A stretch of 12,613 nt of DNA from an uncultured Bacillota bacterium (GTDB lineage: Bacteria; Bacillota; Clostridia; Peptostreptococcales; Anaerovoracaceae), in contig CAUHLX010000042.1 in the NCBI GenBank assembly GCA_959606705.1, positions 1 to 12,613 on the forward strand, written 5' to 3'. Positions 1-6,215 of this stretch are shown piece by piece. The notes beneath the pieces are model-generated. The model did not search any database and was not told where the DNA came from. It worked only from the letters and a program-made list of their open reading frames with translations. A program made the position numbers and the translations under genes. The first letter of the stretch is position 1, and each line of letters opens with the position of its first letter.

Positions 1-13
1 ACCGAGGGACGAC

Positions 14-63
14 GCGGTAAAGATTATTTTACCATGATGGTAAAAATAACTTTACCGCTTTTT
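14..63 (+). terminator. Terminator-like hairpin containing two GGTAAA-N6-TTTACC palindromes
   Basis: Positions 14-22 (GCGGTAAAG) pair perfectly with 50-58 (CTTTACCGC), and a TTTTT run follows at 59-63, as in an intrinsic terminator. An inner inverted repeat (about 25-33 with 39-49) allows a longer or alternative fold. Any gene it would terminate lies outside the window, so the terminator role is inferred. The same DNA contains the paired palindromes described in the enhancer entry. Confidence 0.55.
16..56. promoter_or_regulatory. Candidate enhancer (UAS): paired palindromes upstream of operon 1
   Basis: Two perfect GGTAAA-N6-TTTACC palindromes lie at 16-33 and 39-56, with centres 23 bp apart, close to two helical turns. 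They are about 150 and 127 bp upstream of the start site predicted from the sigma-54 promoter at 148-164, a normal distance for enhancer-binding-protein sites. The same half-sites recur upstream of the other two sigma-54 promoters. Binding by the RocR-like protein encoded at 6216-7649 is inferred. Confidence 0.6.
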
Positions 64-147
64 CTATGGAACGCCGAAAGATCGAGTGTAACACTGGGTT
101 TTTGCGATTTCCCGGATATTTTATGGGAAGGGAGCGGAGAAATGGGG

Positions 148-164
148 TTGGCATGATTTTCGCA
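148..164 (+). promoter_or_regulatory. Sigma-54 (-24/-12) promoter of operon 1
   Basis: TTGGCATGATTTTCGCA matches the sigma-54 consensus TTGGCACG-N4-TTGCA. The invariant GG is at 150-151 and GC at 162-163, exactly 10 bases apart. Transcription should begin near 175, giving a leader of about 70 bases before the ATG at 247. Two equivalent promoters precede the paralogous genes at 5121 and 7954, which strongly supports the call. Confidence 0.85.
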
Positions 165-246
165 AGTATAAAAGGGAGACAAACCATCAAACAGAATCGG
201 CTGAATCGGAACATGATCGGATTGTGACAAAGGGAGGAAGGATTTT

Positions 247-1197
247 ATGGCGGATGAAAAATTGATTCGAGATATTGACGCGTTGCCGGGAGAACGGTGG
301 TTCCCGTCGGAGACCCCGTTTGAGGATGAGATGCAAATGCATTGGGGAGACTGGGGAGTCAGTTCGGAGGTCGATGACCTTAAGGCTTGCCTGATGCGGA
401 GGCCGGGGCCGGAAATCGACGATTTTGACTGGGACGGCGCCCGTTTTAAAGCTCCCATCGATCCGGAGCTGTTTCGAAAACAGCATGACGCGCTGGCTCA
501 GATCTATCGGGACAACGGAGCGGTCGTTTACTATGTGGAGGAACAGCGGAAGGACAAACCCAACGCAGTGTTCATGAGAGATCTGGTATTCATGACTCCG
601 GAGGGCGCCATCGTCACCAGGCCGGCTATGCCGGTCCGGCGGGGGGAAGAACGGTATGCGGCGAAGGCGTTGTCGGACCTGGGAGTGCCTATTCTGCGGA
701 CCATTGCCGGAGATGGGACCTTCGAAGGGGCCATGGGCTTGTGGATTGACCGGAAAACCGTGGTGCTGGCTTCCGGCTGCCGAACCAACCGCAGCGGCTA
801 TGATCAGGTAGAATACGAGCTTCGCAGAATGGGTGTTACGGAAATTCTGCAGATGCAGATTCCTTACGGGCACGCGCATATCGACGGGCTTTTGAACATG
901 GCCAGCCACGACGTGGCTATGATCCACGCCTCACAGGTTCCCTACGACGTGTGTGACGCGCTGAAAAAGAAAGGGATCAAGCTTTTGGAGTGCCCGTCAC
1001 GAATCGAAGCCAAGGAAGGGCTGGCCATCAACTATGTGGCGGTAAAGCCGGGGGTCATCGTGATGGCGGAGGGCAATCCACGTTCTCAGGAGCTTCTGGA
1101 AAAGAACGGCATCAAGGTGATCACGGTGGATTTCAGTGAGATTCTGAAAGGCTACGGATCGATTCACTGCTGCACCGCTTTTTTGAAGCGGGGATAG
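247..1197 (+). CDS. Amidinotransferase/arginine-deiminase superfamily enzyme, paralogue 1
   Basis: A 316-residue protein of the guanidine-modifying superfamily (alpha/beta propeller; arginine deiminase, DDAH, glycine amidinotransferase), close to full length for a single-domain member. All residues expected for Cys chemistry on a guanidinium are visible: Asp112 in FMRD, Glu160 in FEGAM, His211 and Asp213 in HIDG, and Cys308 in SIHCCT near the C-terminus. These correspond to Asp166, Glu224, His278, Asp280 and Cys406 of Pseudomonas arginine deiminase. It could be a deiminase-type hydrolase or a transferase; sequence alone does not decide. The N-terminal stretch DIDALPGERWFPSE is shared by all three paralogues here. 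A strong AAGGGAGGAAGGA ribosome binding site precedes the ATG. It is the first gene of a sigma-54 operon with an M28-type protein and a NhaC-family carrier. By hand count about 82% of residues match the enzyme at 7954-8904. The substrate is unknown. Confidence 0.88.
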   Translation: MADEKLIRDIDALPGERWFPSETPFEDEMQMHWGDWGVSSEVDDLKACLMRRPGPEIDDFDWDGARFKAPIDPELFRKQHDALAQIYRDNGAVVYYVEEQRKDKPNAVFMRDLVFMTPEGAIVTRPAMPVRRGEERYAAKALSDLGVPILRTIAGDGTFEGAMGLWIDRKTVVLASGCRTNRSGYDQVEYELRRMGVTEILQMQIPYGHAHIDGLLNMASHDVAMIHASQVPYDVCDALKKKGIKLLECPSRIEAKEGLAINYVAVKPGVIVMAEGNPRSQELLEKNGIKVITVDFSEILKGYGSIHCCTAFLKRG

Positions 1198-1249
1198 CGG
1201 CGCATTGCCGGAATGAGAGCCGGCCGAAATGAGAAAGGAAGCGGACAAG

Positions 1250-3037
1250 ATGAGTGAAAAAGACCAATGGAACGAATTGTACGAAAGGATTCACGGAGAA
1301 ATCTCCATAGATCGCATGTATGAGGACATGGAAGTGCTGGTGAATGAAATCGGCGAGCGGCTTTCCGGAACGGAGGAGCTGCACCGCTGCGCCAGCTATA
1401 TCGAGGAACGGCTGGCAGCCGCGGGGCTGGAAGCGCGAATCGATAAATTTCCCATGTATCACAGCTTTCCGGGCGAGGCGGAGCTGAAGGTTCTGTCTCC
1501 GGAAACCCGCACGGTGGACATTCGGCCGGTGTGCCACATTTCTTCCACTCTGCCCTGCGGGATGGAAGGTGAAATGATCTATCTGGGGTCCGGGAGCTAT
1601 GAGGATTACCAGGGAATCGACGCCAAGGGCAAGATCGTTCTCACGGATATGAACTGGACGCCGGGGCGGCCGGAAAAGGCACGGATCGCCTGGGAGATGG
1701 GAGCCAAGGCTCTGATCATCATGAACTGGGGCGCTTCGGACAGTACGCTGATTCAGATGGGAGCCGTAAAATCTCAGTGGGGCAATCCGGACCCGGATAC
1801 CTTTGAGGACATTCCTCAGATTACGGTAGCCAGCGTTTCCAGGGCCTCCGGTGAGTATTTAAAGGAGCTCTGCCAAAAAGGGACCGTGAAGATCTGGCTG
1901 AGGGCGGAGGCTACCAGAGAATGGGTGGAAGCCTGGCAGCCCATCGGATTCTTAAAAGGTGGGAAAAGCAACGGTCAGTACGTGCTGGTAGGCAGCCACA
2001 TCGACGCTTGGGGAAAATCGGCGATCTGCAATGCCACCGGGAACGCCTTGAATATGGAGCTGGCGCGGGTCTTTTACCAGCATCGCGAGGAATTGACCAG
2101 AGACATCGTGTTCGTATTCTGGGACGGTCATGAGATTGCGGAGGGCGGCGGCTCCACCTGGTACTGCGATCATTATTGGAAGGAAATGACCAGAAGCTGC
2201 GTGGCCTATCTCAACATCGATAATCTGGCGATTAAGGGAACCACGGAGCCGGGGGTGGAAAGTCTGCCGGAGCTGAAGCCTTTCCTGATGGAACGGATCG
2301 AAGAGGTCTGGAACCGCCAGGGCCTCTGGCACAACGCCTATAAAGGCGGCGGGGATTCCTCCTTCTTCGGGGTGGGCGTGCCCTACATCGCATTTGCCAC
2401 GGAATATACCGAGGAAAAGCTGAAGGAGCTGAACTACGCCTTTTACAGCCCCTGGCTCCACAGTGATTCCGATACCATCGATAAGATCGATCGGGAATCC
2501 TATGCAAAGCACATGGATTATTTCTTCCGCGTGCTGTTCGATCTGACGGAAAGCCCGGTCATTCCCTATGATGTGAAGGCGCTGGCGGCCAATATCCGTC
2601 GGCAGTACGAGGAATTGATAACCTTATCTCCTCGGGACGCCTTTTATGTGGAGGATTTGGAGCCCGCAGTGTCGGAGTACGAGAGGATGGCGGAGGATGT
2701 CCGCGGCTTGAGCGAAGCTCTTTCAAAGGGGGGAGACGCGCAGAAGGTGGAAGCCCTCAACACGCTGCTGCTGAGGCTGGAACGTGAAACTACGGTATTC
2801 CGCAACGTGGCGGGACGTTACGGACAGGATGCCTGCTGTTACCTGCCTACGGAACGGCCGATTCCCGCACTGGCCGGGGCCATCCTGGAAATCAGCAGGT
2901 ATGAAGAGGGAAGCCATGAGTATTATCTGTGGCAGACCAAGGTGATCCGGGAAAAGAACCGGGCCTTCGACGCGCTGAACAATTCGCTGATCGCGGCGGA
3001 ACAATGCTTCAAACAGCTGCAAGATACGAAGAAGTGA
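1250..3037 (+). CDS. PA-domain M28-family metallohydrolase homologue 1 with altered metal site
   Basis: A 595-residue, probably cytoplasmic protein (no signal peptide). Its order matches M28 enzymes of the glutamate carboxypeptidase II type: N-terminal segment of the catalytic domain, PA-type insert around 105-215, catalytic core around 240-430, helical C-terminal domain. Conserved ligands are His250 in GSHIDAW, Glu295 in WDGHE, Asp324 in NIDN and His404 in WLHSD. Two key positions differ. The bridging-Asp position is Cys260 in CNATG (usually DNxSG, the same 10 residues after the His as in GCPII). The general-base Glu is His294, so the usual EE is HE. The protein may therefore hydrolyse an unusual amide by a modified mechanism, use another metal, or be non-catalytic. 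The ATG at 1250 is preferred because AAAGGAAG lies 8 bases upstream; an in-frame ATG at 1229 (602 residues) has a poor site. It starts 52 bases after the amidinotransferase-like gene. Confidence 0.82.
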   Translation: MSEKDQWNELYERIHGEISIDRMYEDMEVLVNEIGERLSGTEELHRCASYIEERLAAAGLEARIDKFPMYHSFPGEAELKVLSPETRTVDIRPVCHISSTLPCGMEGEMIYLGSGSYEDYQGIDAKGKIVLTDMNWTPGRPEKARIAWEMGAKALIIMNWGASDSTLIQMGAVKSQWGNPDPDTFEDIPQITVASVSRASGEYLKELCQKGTVKIWLRAEATREWVEAWQPIGFLKGGKSNGQYVLVGSHIDAWGKSAICNATGNALNMELARVFYQHREELTRDIVFVFWDGHEIAEGGGSTWYCDHYWKEMTRSCVAYLNIDNLAIKGTTEPGVESLPELKPFLMERIEEVWNRQGLWHNAYKGGGDSSFFGVGVPYIAFATEYTEEKLKELNYAFYSPWLHSDSDTIDKIDRESYAKHMDYFFRVLFDLTESPVIPYDVKALAANIRRQYEELITLSPRDAFYVEDLEPAVSEYERMAEDVRGLSEALSKGGDAQKVEALNTLLLRLERETTVFRNVAGRYGQDACCYLPTERPIPALAGAILEISRYEEGSHEYYLWQTKVIREKNRAFDALNNSLIAAEQCFKQLQDTKK

Positions 3038-3071
3038 AACAACAGATGAAAAGAAAGGGAGTGAAACATCA

Positions 3072-4787
3072 ATGAAACGCCTTCAGCACAAGAAAATGAA
3101 TCGGAAATTGTTATTGCCCTTACTCTGTTTTATCGTTTTTCTGCTGATGACCTGTTACGCGTTTGCAGAGGGGGAAACGGAAGAAACCGTCTATTACGGC
3201 GCGCTTTCGCTGGTTACCCCGATTTTAGCCATCGTGCTGTCGTTTGTGACCAGACAGGTTATCTTATCTCTGGCCATCGCGGTGTTTGCCGGCGCCACGA
3301 TCATGAGCGGCTGGAATCCGCTTCAGGGGTTCCTGCGGACCTGTGACACCTACATCATCAACACCGCCACGGATTCCTGGAACGCCGCGCTGTTGATCTT
3401 CATTCTGGGCGTGGGGGGACTGGTCGCTGTTATGGCCAAGATGGGAGGAACCCAGGCCATCGCCAACAACCTGTCCAGAAAAGCGAAAAATTCCAGAAAC
3501 ACGCTGATCGTCACCTGGGTTTTAGGTCTGGTCATCTTTTTCGAGGATATGGCCAACTCCCTGATCGTGGGACCCACCATGCGTCCGGTGGCGGACAAGG
3601 AGAATGTCTCTCGAGAAAAATTGTCCTATGTGATCGATTCCACGGCGGGGCCGGTCACGGATATGTCGCTGATCTCCTCTTGGATTGCCTATGAGCTGTC
3701 CATGATCGGGATCGCCTTCGGAACGATGGGAATCGAGGACGTGAACGCCTACAGCGTATTTCTCCAGACCATTCCTTATCGTTTTTACAATATTTTCGCC
3801 ATCGCCATGGTTATAATCGTCATTCTGCAGCAAAGAGATTACGGTCCCATGTACGAGGCGGAGAAGCGGGCGCGATTGACCGGAAAGCTCTACGCCGACA
3901 ATTCGCGGCCGATGATGTCCAAAGAGCTGGAGACCATGAACGCGCCGGAAGGCATTCCCCTTCGGATGTGCAACGCCATCGTTCCCATCTGTACCTTCAT
4001 CGTCACCACACTGCTGGCGATGTGGTATACGGGCGGCGGGATGTCCGAGCCGTTTTCCATTACGGGAATTCAGAACGCCTTCGGAAACTGCGACGCGGCC
4101 ATCAGCATTTTGGAAGCGGTTATCTTCACCTCGATTTTAACCATTATCATGGGAATCGCTCAGAAAATTTTCAACCTGCGGGATGCCATCGACACCTGGG
4201 TGAACGGCTGCAAAGAACTGCTGCTCACCGACGTGATCCTGATCCTGGCTTGGTCCTCCGGCGACGTGATGGGCGATCTGGGGACCGGTAATTATATCGC
4301 CGGTCTGATCGGCACTTCCATCCCCGGAATCGTTCTGCCCATGGTCCTGTTCCTCATCGGCTGTGTGGTGGCGTTCTCCACGGGCACGTCCTTCGGAACC
4401 ACAGCCATCATGATCCCCATCGCCTTCCCGTTGGCTATGGGAGTGACCGGCGGGGAAGTGAACAGTCTGGTCATCGCAACCATCGCCTCCGTTACCTGCG
4501 GCGCGATCTTCGGCGATCACTGTTCCCCGATTTCCGATACCACGATCATGTCCTCCATGGGCTCCGGTTCGGACCTGATGGACCATGTAAGAACTCAGAT
4601 TCCTTACGCGGTTACGGCGGCGGCCGTGGCGGCGGTCTGCGGGTTCCTGCCTGCGGCGGCCGGCATATCGCCGATCATCCTCATTCCCATCGGTATCATA
4701 GTGCTTTGGGTGATCGTCCGGCTGCTGGGAAAGAGCACCAAGCTGGAAGATTTGCAGAAGCTGTCGGCGGAAGAGGCCGGCAAGTAA
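3072..4787 (+). CDS. NhaC-family Na+/H+ antiporter-like carrier
   Basis: A 571-residue polytopic membrane protein. Characteristic NhaC-family stretches are visible: FFEDMANSLIVGP (residues 156-168), the TAGPVTDMSLISSW region (191-204), FSTGTSFGTTAIMIP (435-449) and FGDHCSPISDTTIMSS (480-495). The N-terminus has basic residues, a hydrophobic run (about 13-30) and AFA-E, resembling a cleavable signal peptide ahead of the first carrier helix near 42-60. A ribosome binding site (AAAGGGAG) lies about 10 bases before the ATG, and the gene starts 34 bases after the M28-type gene. Family members exchange Na+ or H+ and some exchange organic solutes. Here, third in a catabolic operon, it most likely imports the substrate or exchanges it for a product; the solute is not readable from sequence. 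The operon ends 62 bases downstream at an intrinsic terminator. Confidence 0.87.
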   Translation: MKRLQHKKMNRKLLLPLLCFIVFLLMTCYAFAEGETEETVYYGALSLVTPILAIVLSFVTRQVILSLAIAVFAGATIMSGWNPLQGFLRTCDTYIINTATDSWNAALLIFILGVGGLVAVMAKMGGTQAIANNLSRKAKNSRNTLIVTWVLGLVIFFEDMANSLIVGPTMRPVADKENVSREKLSYVIDSTAGPVTDMSLISSWIAYELSMIGIAFGTMGIEDVNAYSVFLQTIPYRFYNIFAIAMVIIVILQQRDYGPMYEAEKRARLTGKLYADNSRPMMSKELETMNAPEGIPLRMCNAIVPICTFIVTTLLAMWYTGGGMSEPFSITGIQNAFGNCDAAISILEAVIFTSILTIIMGIAQKIFNLRDAIDTWVNGCKELLLTDVILILAWSSGDVMGDLGTGNYIAGLIGTSIPGIVLPMVLFLIGCVVAFSTGTSFGTTAIMIPIAFPLAMGVTGGEVNSLVIATIASVTCGAIFGDHCSPISDTTIMSSMGSGSDLMDHVRTQIPYAVTAAAVAAVCGFLPAAAGISPIILIPIGIIVLWVIVRLLGKSTKLEDLQKLSAEEAGK

Positions 4788-4848
4788 AACCAGTCGTTTC
4801 GTTCATAGCCTTTCATAAGACCTGAACGAAGGAGGGTGGAGACGCCCG

Positions 4849-4885
4849 GACCCGGTAAAGATCATTTTTACCGGGTCTTTTTATT
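4849..4885 (+). terminator. Intrinsic terminator after operon 1
   Basis: GACCCGGTAAA (4849-4859) pairs perfectly with TTTACCGGGTC (4867-4877), an 11-bp stem with a 7-base loop, followed by TTTTTATT (4878-4885). It lies 62 bases after the stop codon of the NhaC-family gene, with no gene in between. Its stem contains a GGTAAA-N7-TTTACC palindrome, so it may also be the enhancer site of the next promoter. Confidence 0.88.
4854..4872. promoter_or_regulatory. Candidate enhancer (UAS) palindrome upstream of unit 2
   Basis: GGTAAA-N7-TTTACC, with perfect half-sites at 4854-4859 and 4867-4872, centred about 165 bp upstream of the start site predicted for the sigma-54 promoter at 5002-5018. Only one copy of this motif is seen here; promoters 1 and 3 have two. 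It coincides with the terminator stem, so palindromy alone is not proof of protein binding. The support is the recurrence of the motif and its position. Confidence 0.5.
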
Positions 4886-4887
4886 GT

Positions 4888-4902
4888 GGAGAAACGTTCT
4901 CC
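4888..4902. repeat. 15-bp palindrome in the 4788-5120 intergenic region
   Basis: GGAGAA-ACG-TTCTCC has perfect 6-bp arms around a 3-base centre. It lies 32 bp downstream of the GGTAAA palindrome, about three helical turns, and about 133 bp before the predicted start site of unit 2. It might be a second, degenerate activator site, but its spacer is shorter (3 instead of 6-7) and two half-site bases differ. The rest of this gap holds the terminator, the sigma-54 promoter and the leader. I see no other gene or motif in 4903-5000. Confidence 0.3.
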
Positions 4903-5001
4903 CGGAAGGGGTCCGGCTTAGGCTTTCGCAGTCCTCTCAGCCGTTGAAATTGAAGGGTCGAAAGGAATGAATCTCAGGAGGACCAGCGTTATTCCCATCT
5001 G

Positions 5002-5018
5002 TGGCACAATTATTGCTA
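5002..5018 (+). promoter_or_regulatory. Sigma-54 (-24/-12) promoter of unit 2
   Basis: TGGCACAATTATTGCTA is a near-perfect sigma-54 promoter: TGGCAC and TTGC elements, with GG at 5003-5004 and GC at 5015-5016, separated by exactly 10 bases. Transcription should start near 5028, about 93 bases before the ATG at 5121. This places the open frame from GTG 5001 partly outside the transcript and fixes the start of the downstream gene. Confidence 0.9.
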
Positions 5019-5120
5019 TCTTCTATTCTTAATGGTTTGCACCCAGAATGGTCCGCTGAAAGCAGTCAAGAGAGACCGCCATTTGTGCGGCAAGAGAGGA
5101 AAAAAGGAGGAAGCGGCAAG

Positions 5121-6068
5121 ATGCGAAAAGAGCGGCGTGATATCGATGCGATCCCGGGGGAACGCTGGTTTCCGAGGGAATCGACTTTTGAAGAGGATAT
5201 GAACACCTACTGGGGAGATTGGGGAGTTGCTTCGGAGGTGGCGGAGCTGAAAGCGGTACTGCTGCGCAAGCCCGGCCGCGAGGTAGAACATTTCGATCCT
5301 CGAGCGGTTCGTTTTTCCGATGAGCCCATTGACGTAGAGCTGATGCGCAAACAGCACGACGCGGTGGCGGACCTGTACCGAAGCCATGGAATCAAGGTGT
5401 TTTACGTAGAGGAACAGAGGACGGACCGGCCGAACGCGGTTTTTTGCAGAGACCTGATGTTCATGACTCCGGAGGGCGCAATCATCACAAGACCTGCGAT
5501 GGAGGCCCGCCGAGGAGAAGAGCGGTATGTCGCGCAGGCGTTGGCGGTTCTGGGCGTTCCCATTGTGCGAACGATCAACGGAGACGGTCTTTTTGAAGGG
5601 GCCAACGCCATGTGGGTGGATCGGCGCACCGTGGTGCTGTCCACCGGCTGCCGATGCAATCGAAGCGGTTATGAGCAAGTAGAGTACGAGCTCCGCCGCA
5701 TGGGAGTCACGGAGGTCCTTCCCATGCAGCAGCCTTACAGCAACATACATATTGACGGTCTGATGAACCTAGCCGGCGATGATGTGGTAATGGCCCATGT
5801 TTCTCAGGTGCCGTACGATGTGCTGGACGCGTTGAAAAGAAAAGGCTTTCAAATATTGGAGGCTCCATCGCAGACAGAGGTACGGCAAACCTTCGGCTGT
5901 AATTTCGTAGCGCTGAAACCCGGTTTGGTGGTGATGACAAAGGGAAACCCTCGCTGCCAGGAGCTGCTTGAGAAGAACGGCATCCGCGTAATTACCATAG
6001 ATATCTCCGAGATCATGAAGGGAAAAGGGGCGCTGCACTGTATGACGGCCTATTTGAAGCGTGGATGA
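5121..6068 (+). CDS. Amidinotransferase/arginine-deiminase superfamily enzyme, paralogue 2 (divergent)
   Basis: A 315-residue paralogue of the enzymes at 247 and 7954, keeping the full catalytic set: Asp111 (FCRD), Glu159 (FEGAN), His210 and Asp212 (HIDG), Cys307 (ALHCMT). It is the most divergent copy, about two thirds identical to paralogue 1 by hand count over the C-terminal three quarters. Differences cluster next to catalytic motifs: FEGANAMW instead of FEGAMGLW, YSNIHID instead of YGHAHID, and TFGCNFVA instead of EGLAINYVA. This suggests a different substrate or product preference. The ATG at 5121 is chosen because AAAAAAGGAGG ends 11 bases upstream, the length then matches the paralogues, and the in-frame GTG at 5001 lies inside the sigma-54 promoter. 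It is the only copy without an M28-type partner or a carrier. It is followed 147 bases later by the regulator, which has its own promoter; no clear terminator is seen between them. Confidence 0.87.
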   Translation: MRKERRDIDAIPGERWFPRESTFEEDMNTYWGDWGVASEVAELKAVLLRKPGREVEHFDPRAVRFSDEPIDVELMRKQHDAVADLYRSHGIKVFYVEEQRTDRPNAVFCRDLMFMTPEGAIITRPAMEARRGEERYVAQALAVLGVPIVRTINGDGLFEGANAMWVDRRTVVLSTGCRCNRSGYEQVEYELRRMGVTEVLPMQQPYSNIHIDGLMNLAGDDVVMAHVSQVPYDVLDALKRKGFQILEAPSQTEVRQTFGCNFVALKPGLVVMTKGNPRCQELLEKNGIRVITIDISEIMKGKGALHCMTAYLKRG

Positions 6069-6157
6069 ACGGCCGTCTGTCACCATTGGCTCGGTCGATC
6101 GATCTGTCGAAGCAGGCTCTTGAGGACGTTGCCTCTAAATCGTCCAAATTTTGTCAG

Positions 6158-6186
6158 TTGAATTAAAAAAGGAAATCTCGTATACT
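6158..6186 (+). promoter_or_regulatory. Housekeeping (sigma-A) promoter of the regulator gene
   Basis: TTGAAT (6158-6163) and TATACT (6181-6186) are separated by exactly 17 bases and lie in A-rich DNA. The start site would be near 6193, about 23 bases before the regulator ATG, with an AGAGGGA ribosome binding site between. It indicates that the activator is made independently of sigma-54, as is usual for enhancer-binding proteins. Confidence 0.75.
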
Positions 6187-6215
6187 GAACAAAAAAATGA
6201 AAGAGGGAATAGACT

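Noticed and set aside
85..95. Small palindrome AGTGT-A-ACACT upstream of promoter 1
   Set aside because: Only 5-bp arms and no counterpart upstream of the other two promoters; expected by chance in a window this size.
175..246. Riboswitch in the leaders of the sigma-54 transcripts (175-246, 5028-5120, 7847-7953)
   Set aside because: The leaders are short and unlike one another, with no conserved core such as that of guanidine riboswitches and no terminator or anti-terminator pair that I can see.
187..927. Long minus-strand open frame opposite the first enzyme gene
   Set aside because: It is antisense to a well-supported gene with full catalytic motifs. Similar antisense frames appear opposite the two paralogues, as expected from shared coding sequence and GC-rich codons; no recognisable domain is seen.
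1229..1249. Earlier ATG for the first M28-type gene (and likewise 8924 for the second)
   Set aside because: The early ATGs have poor ribosome binding sites. The DNA conserved around them (ATGAGAAAGGAAG) works better as the ribosome binding site of the later ATGs. Still possible, so noted in the entries.
4137..4586. Minus-strand open frame of 149 codons inside the NhaC-family gene
   Set aside because: The His/Asp/Gly-rich translation is typical of the antisense of a membrane protein gene, and the sense frame carries clear family motifs.
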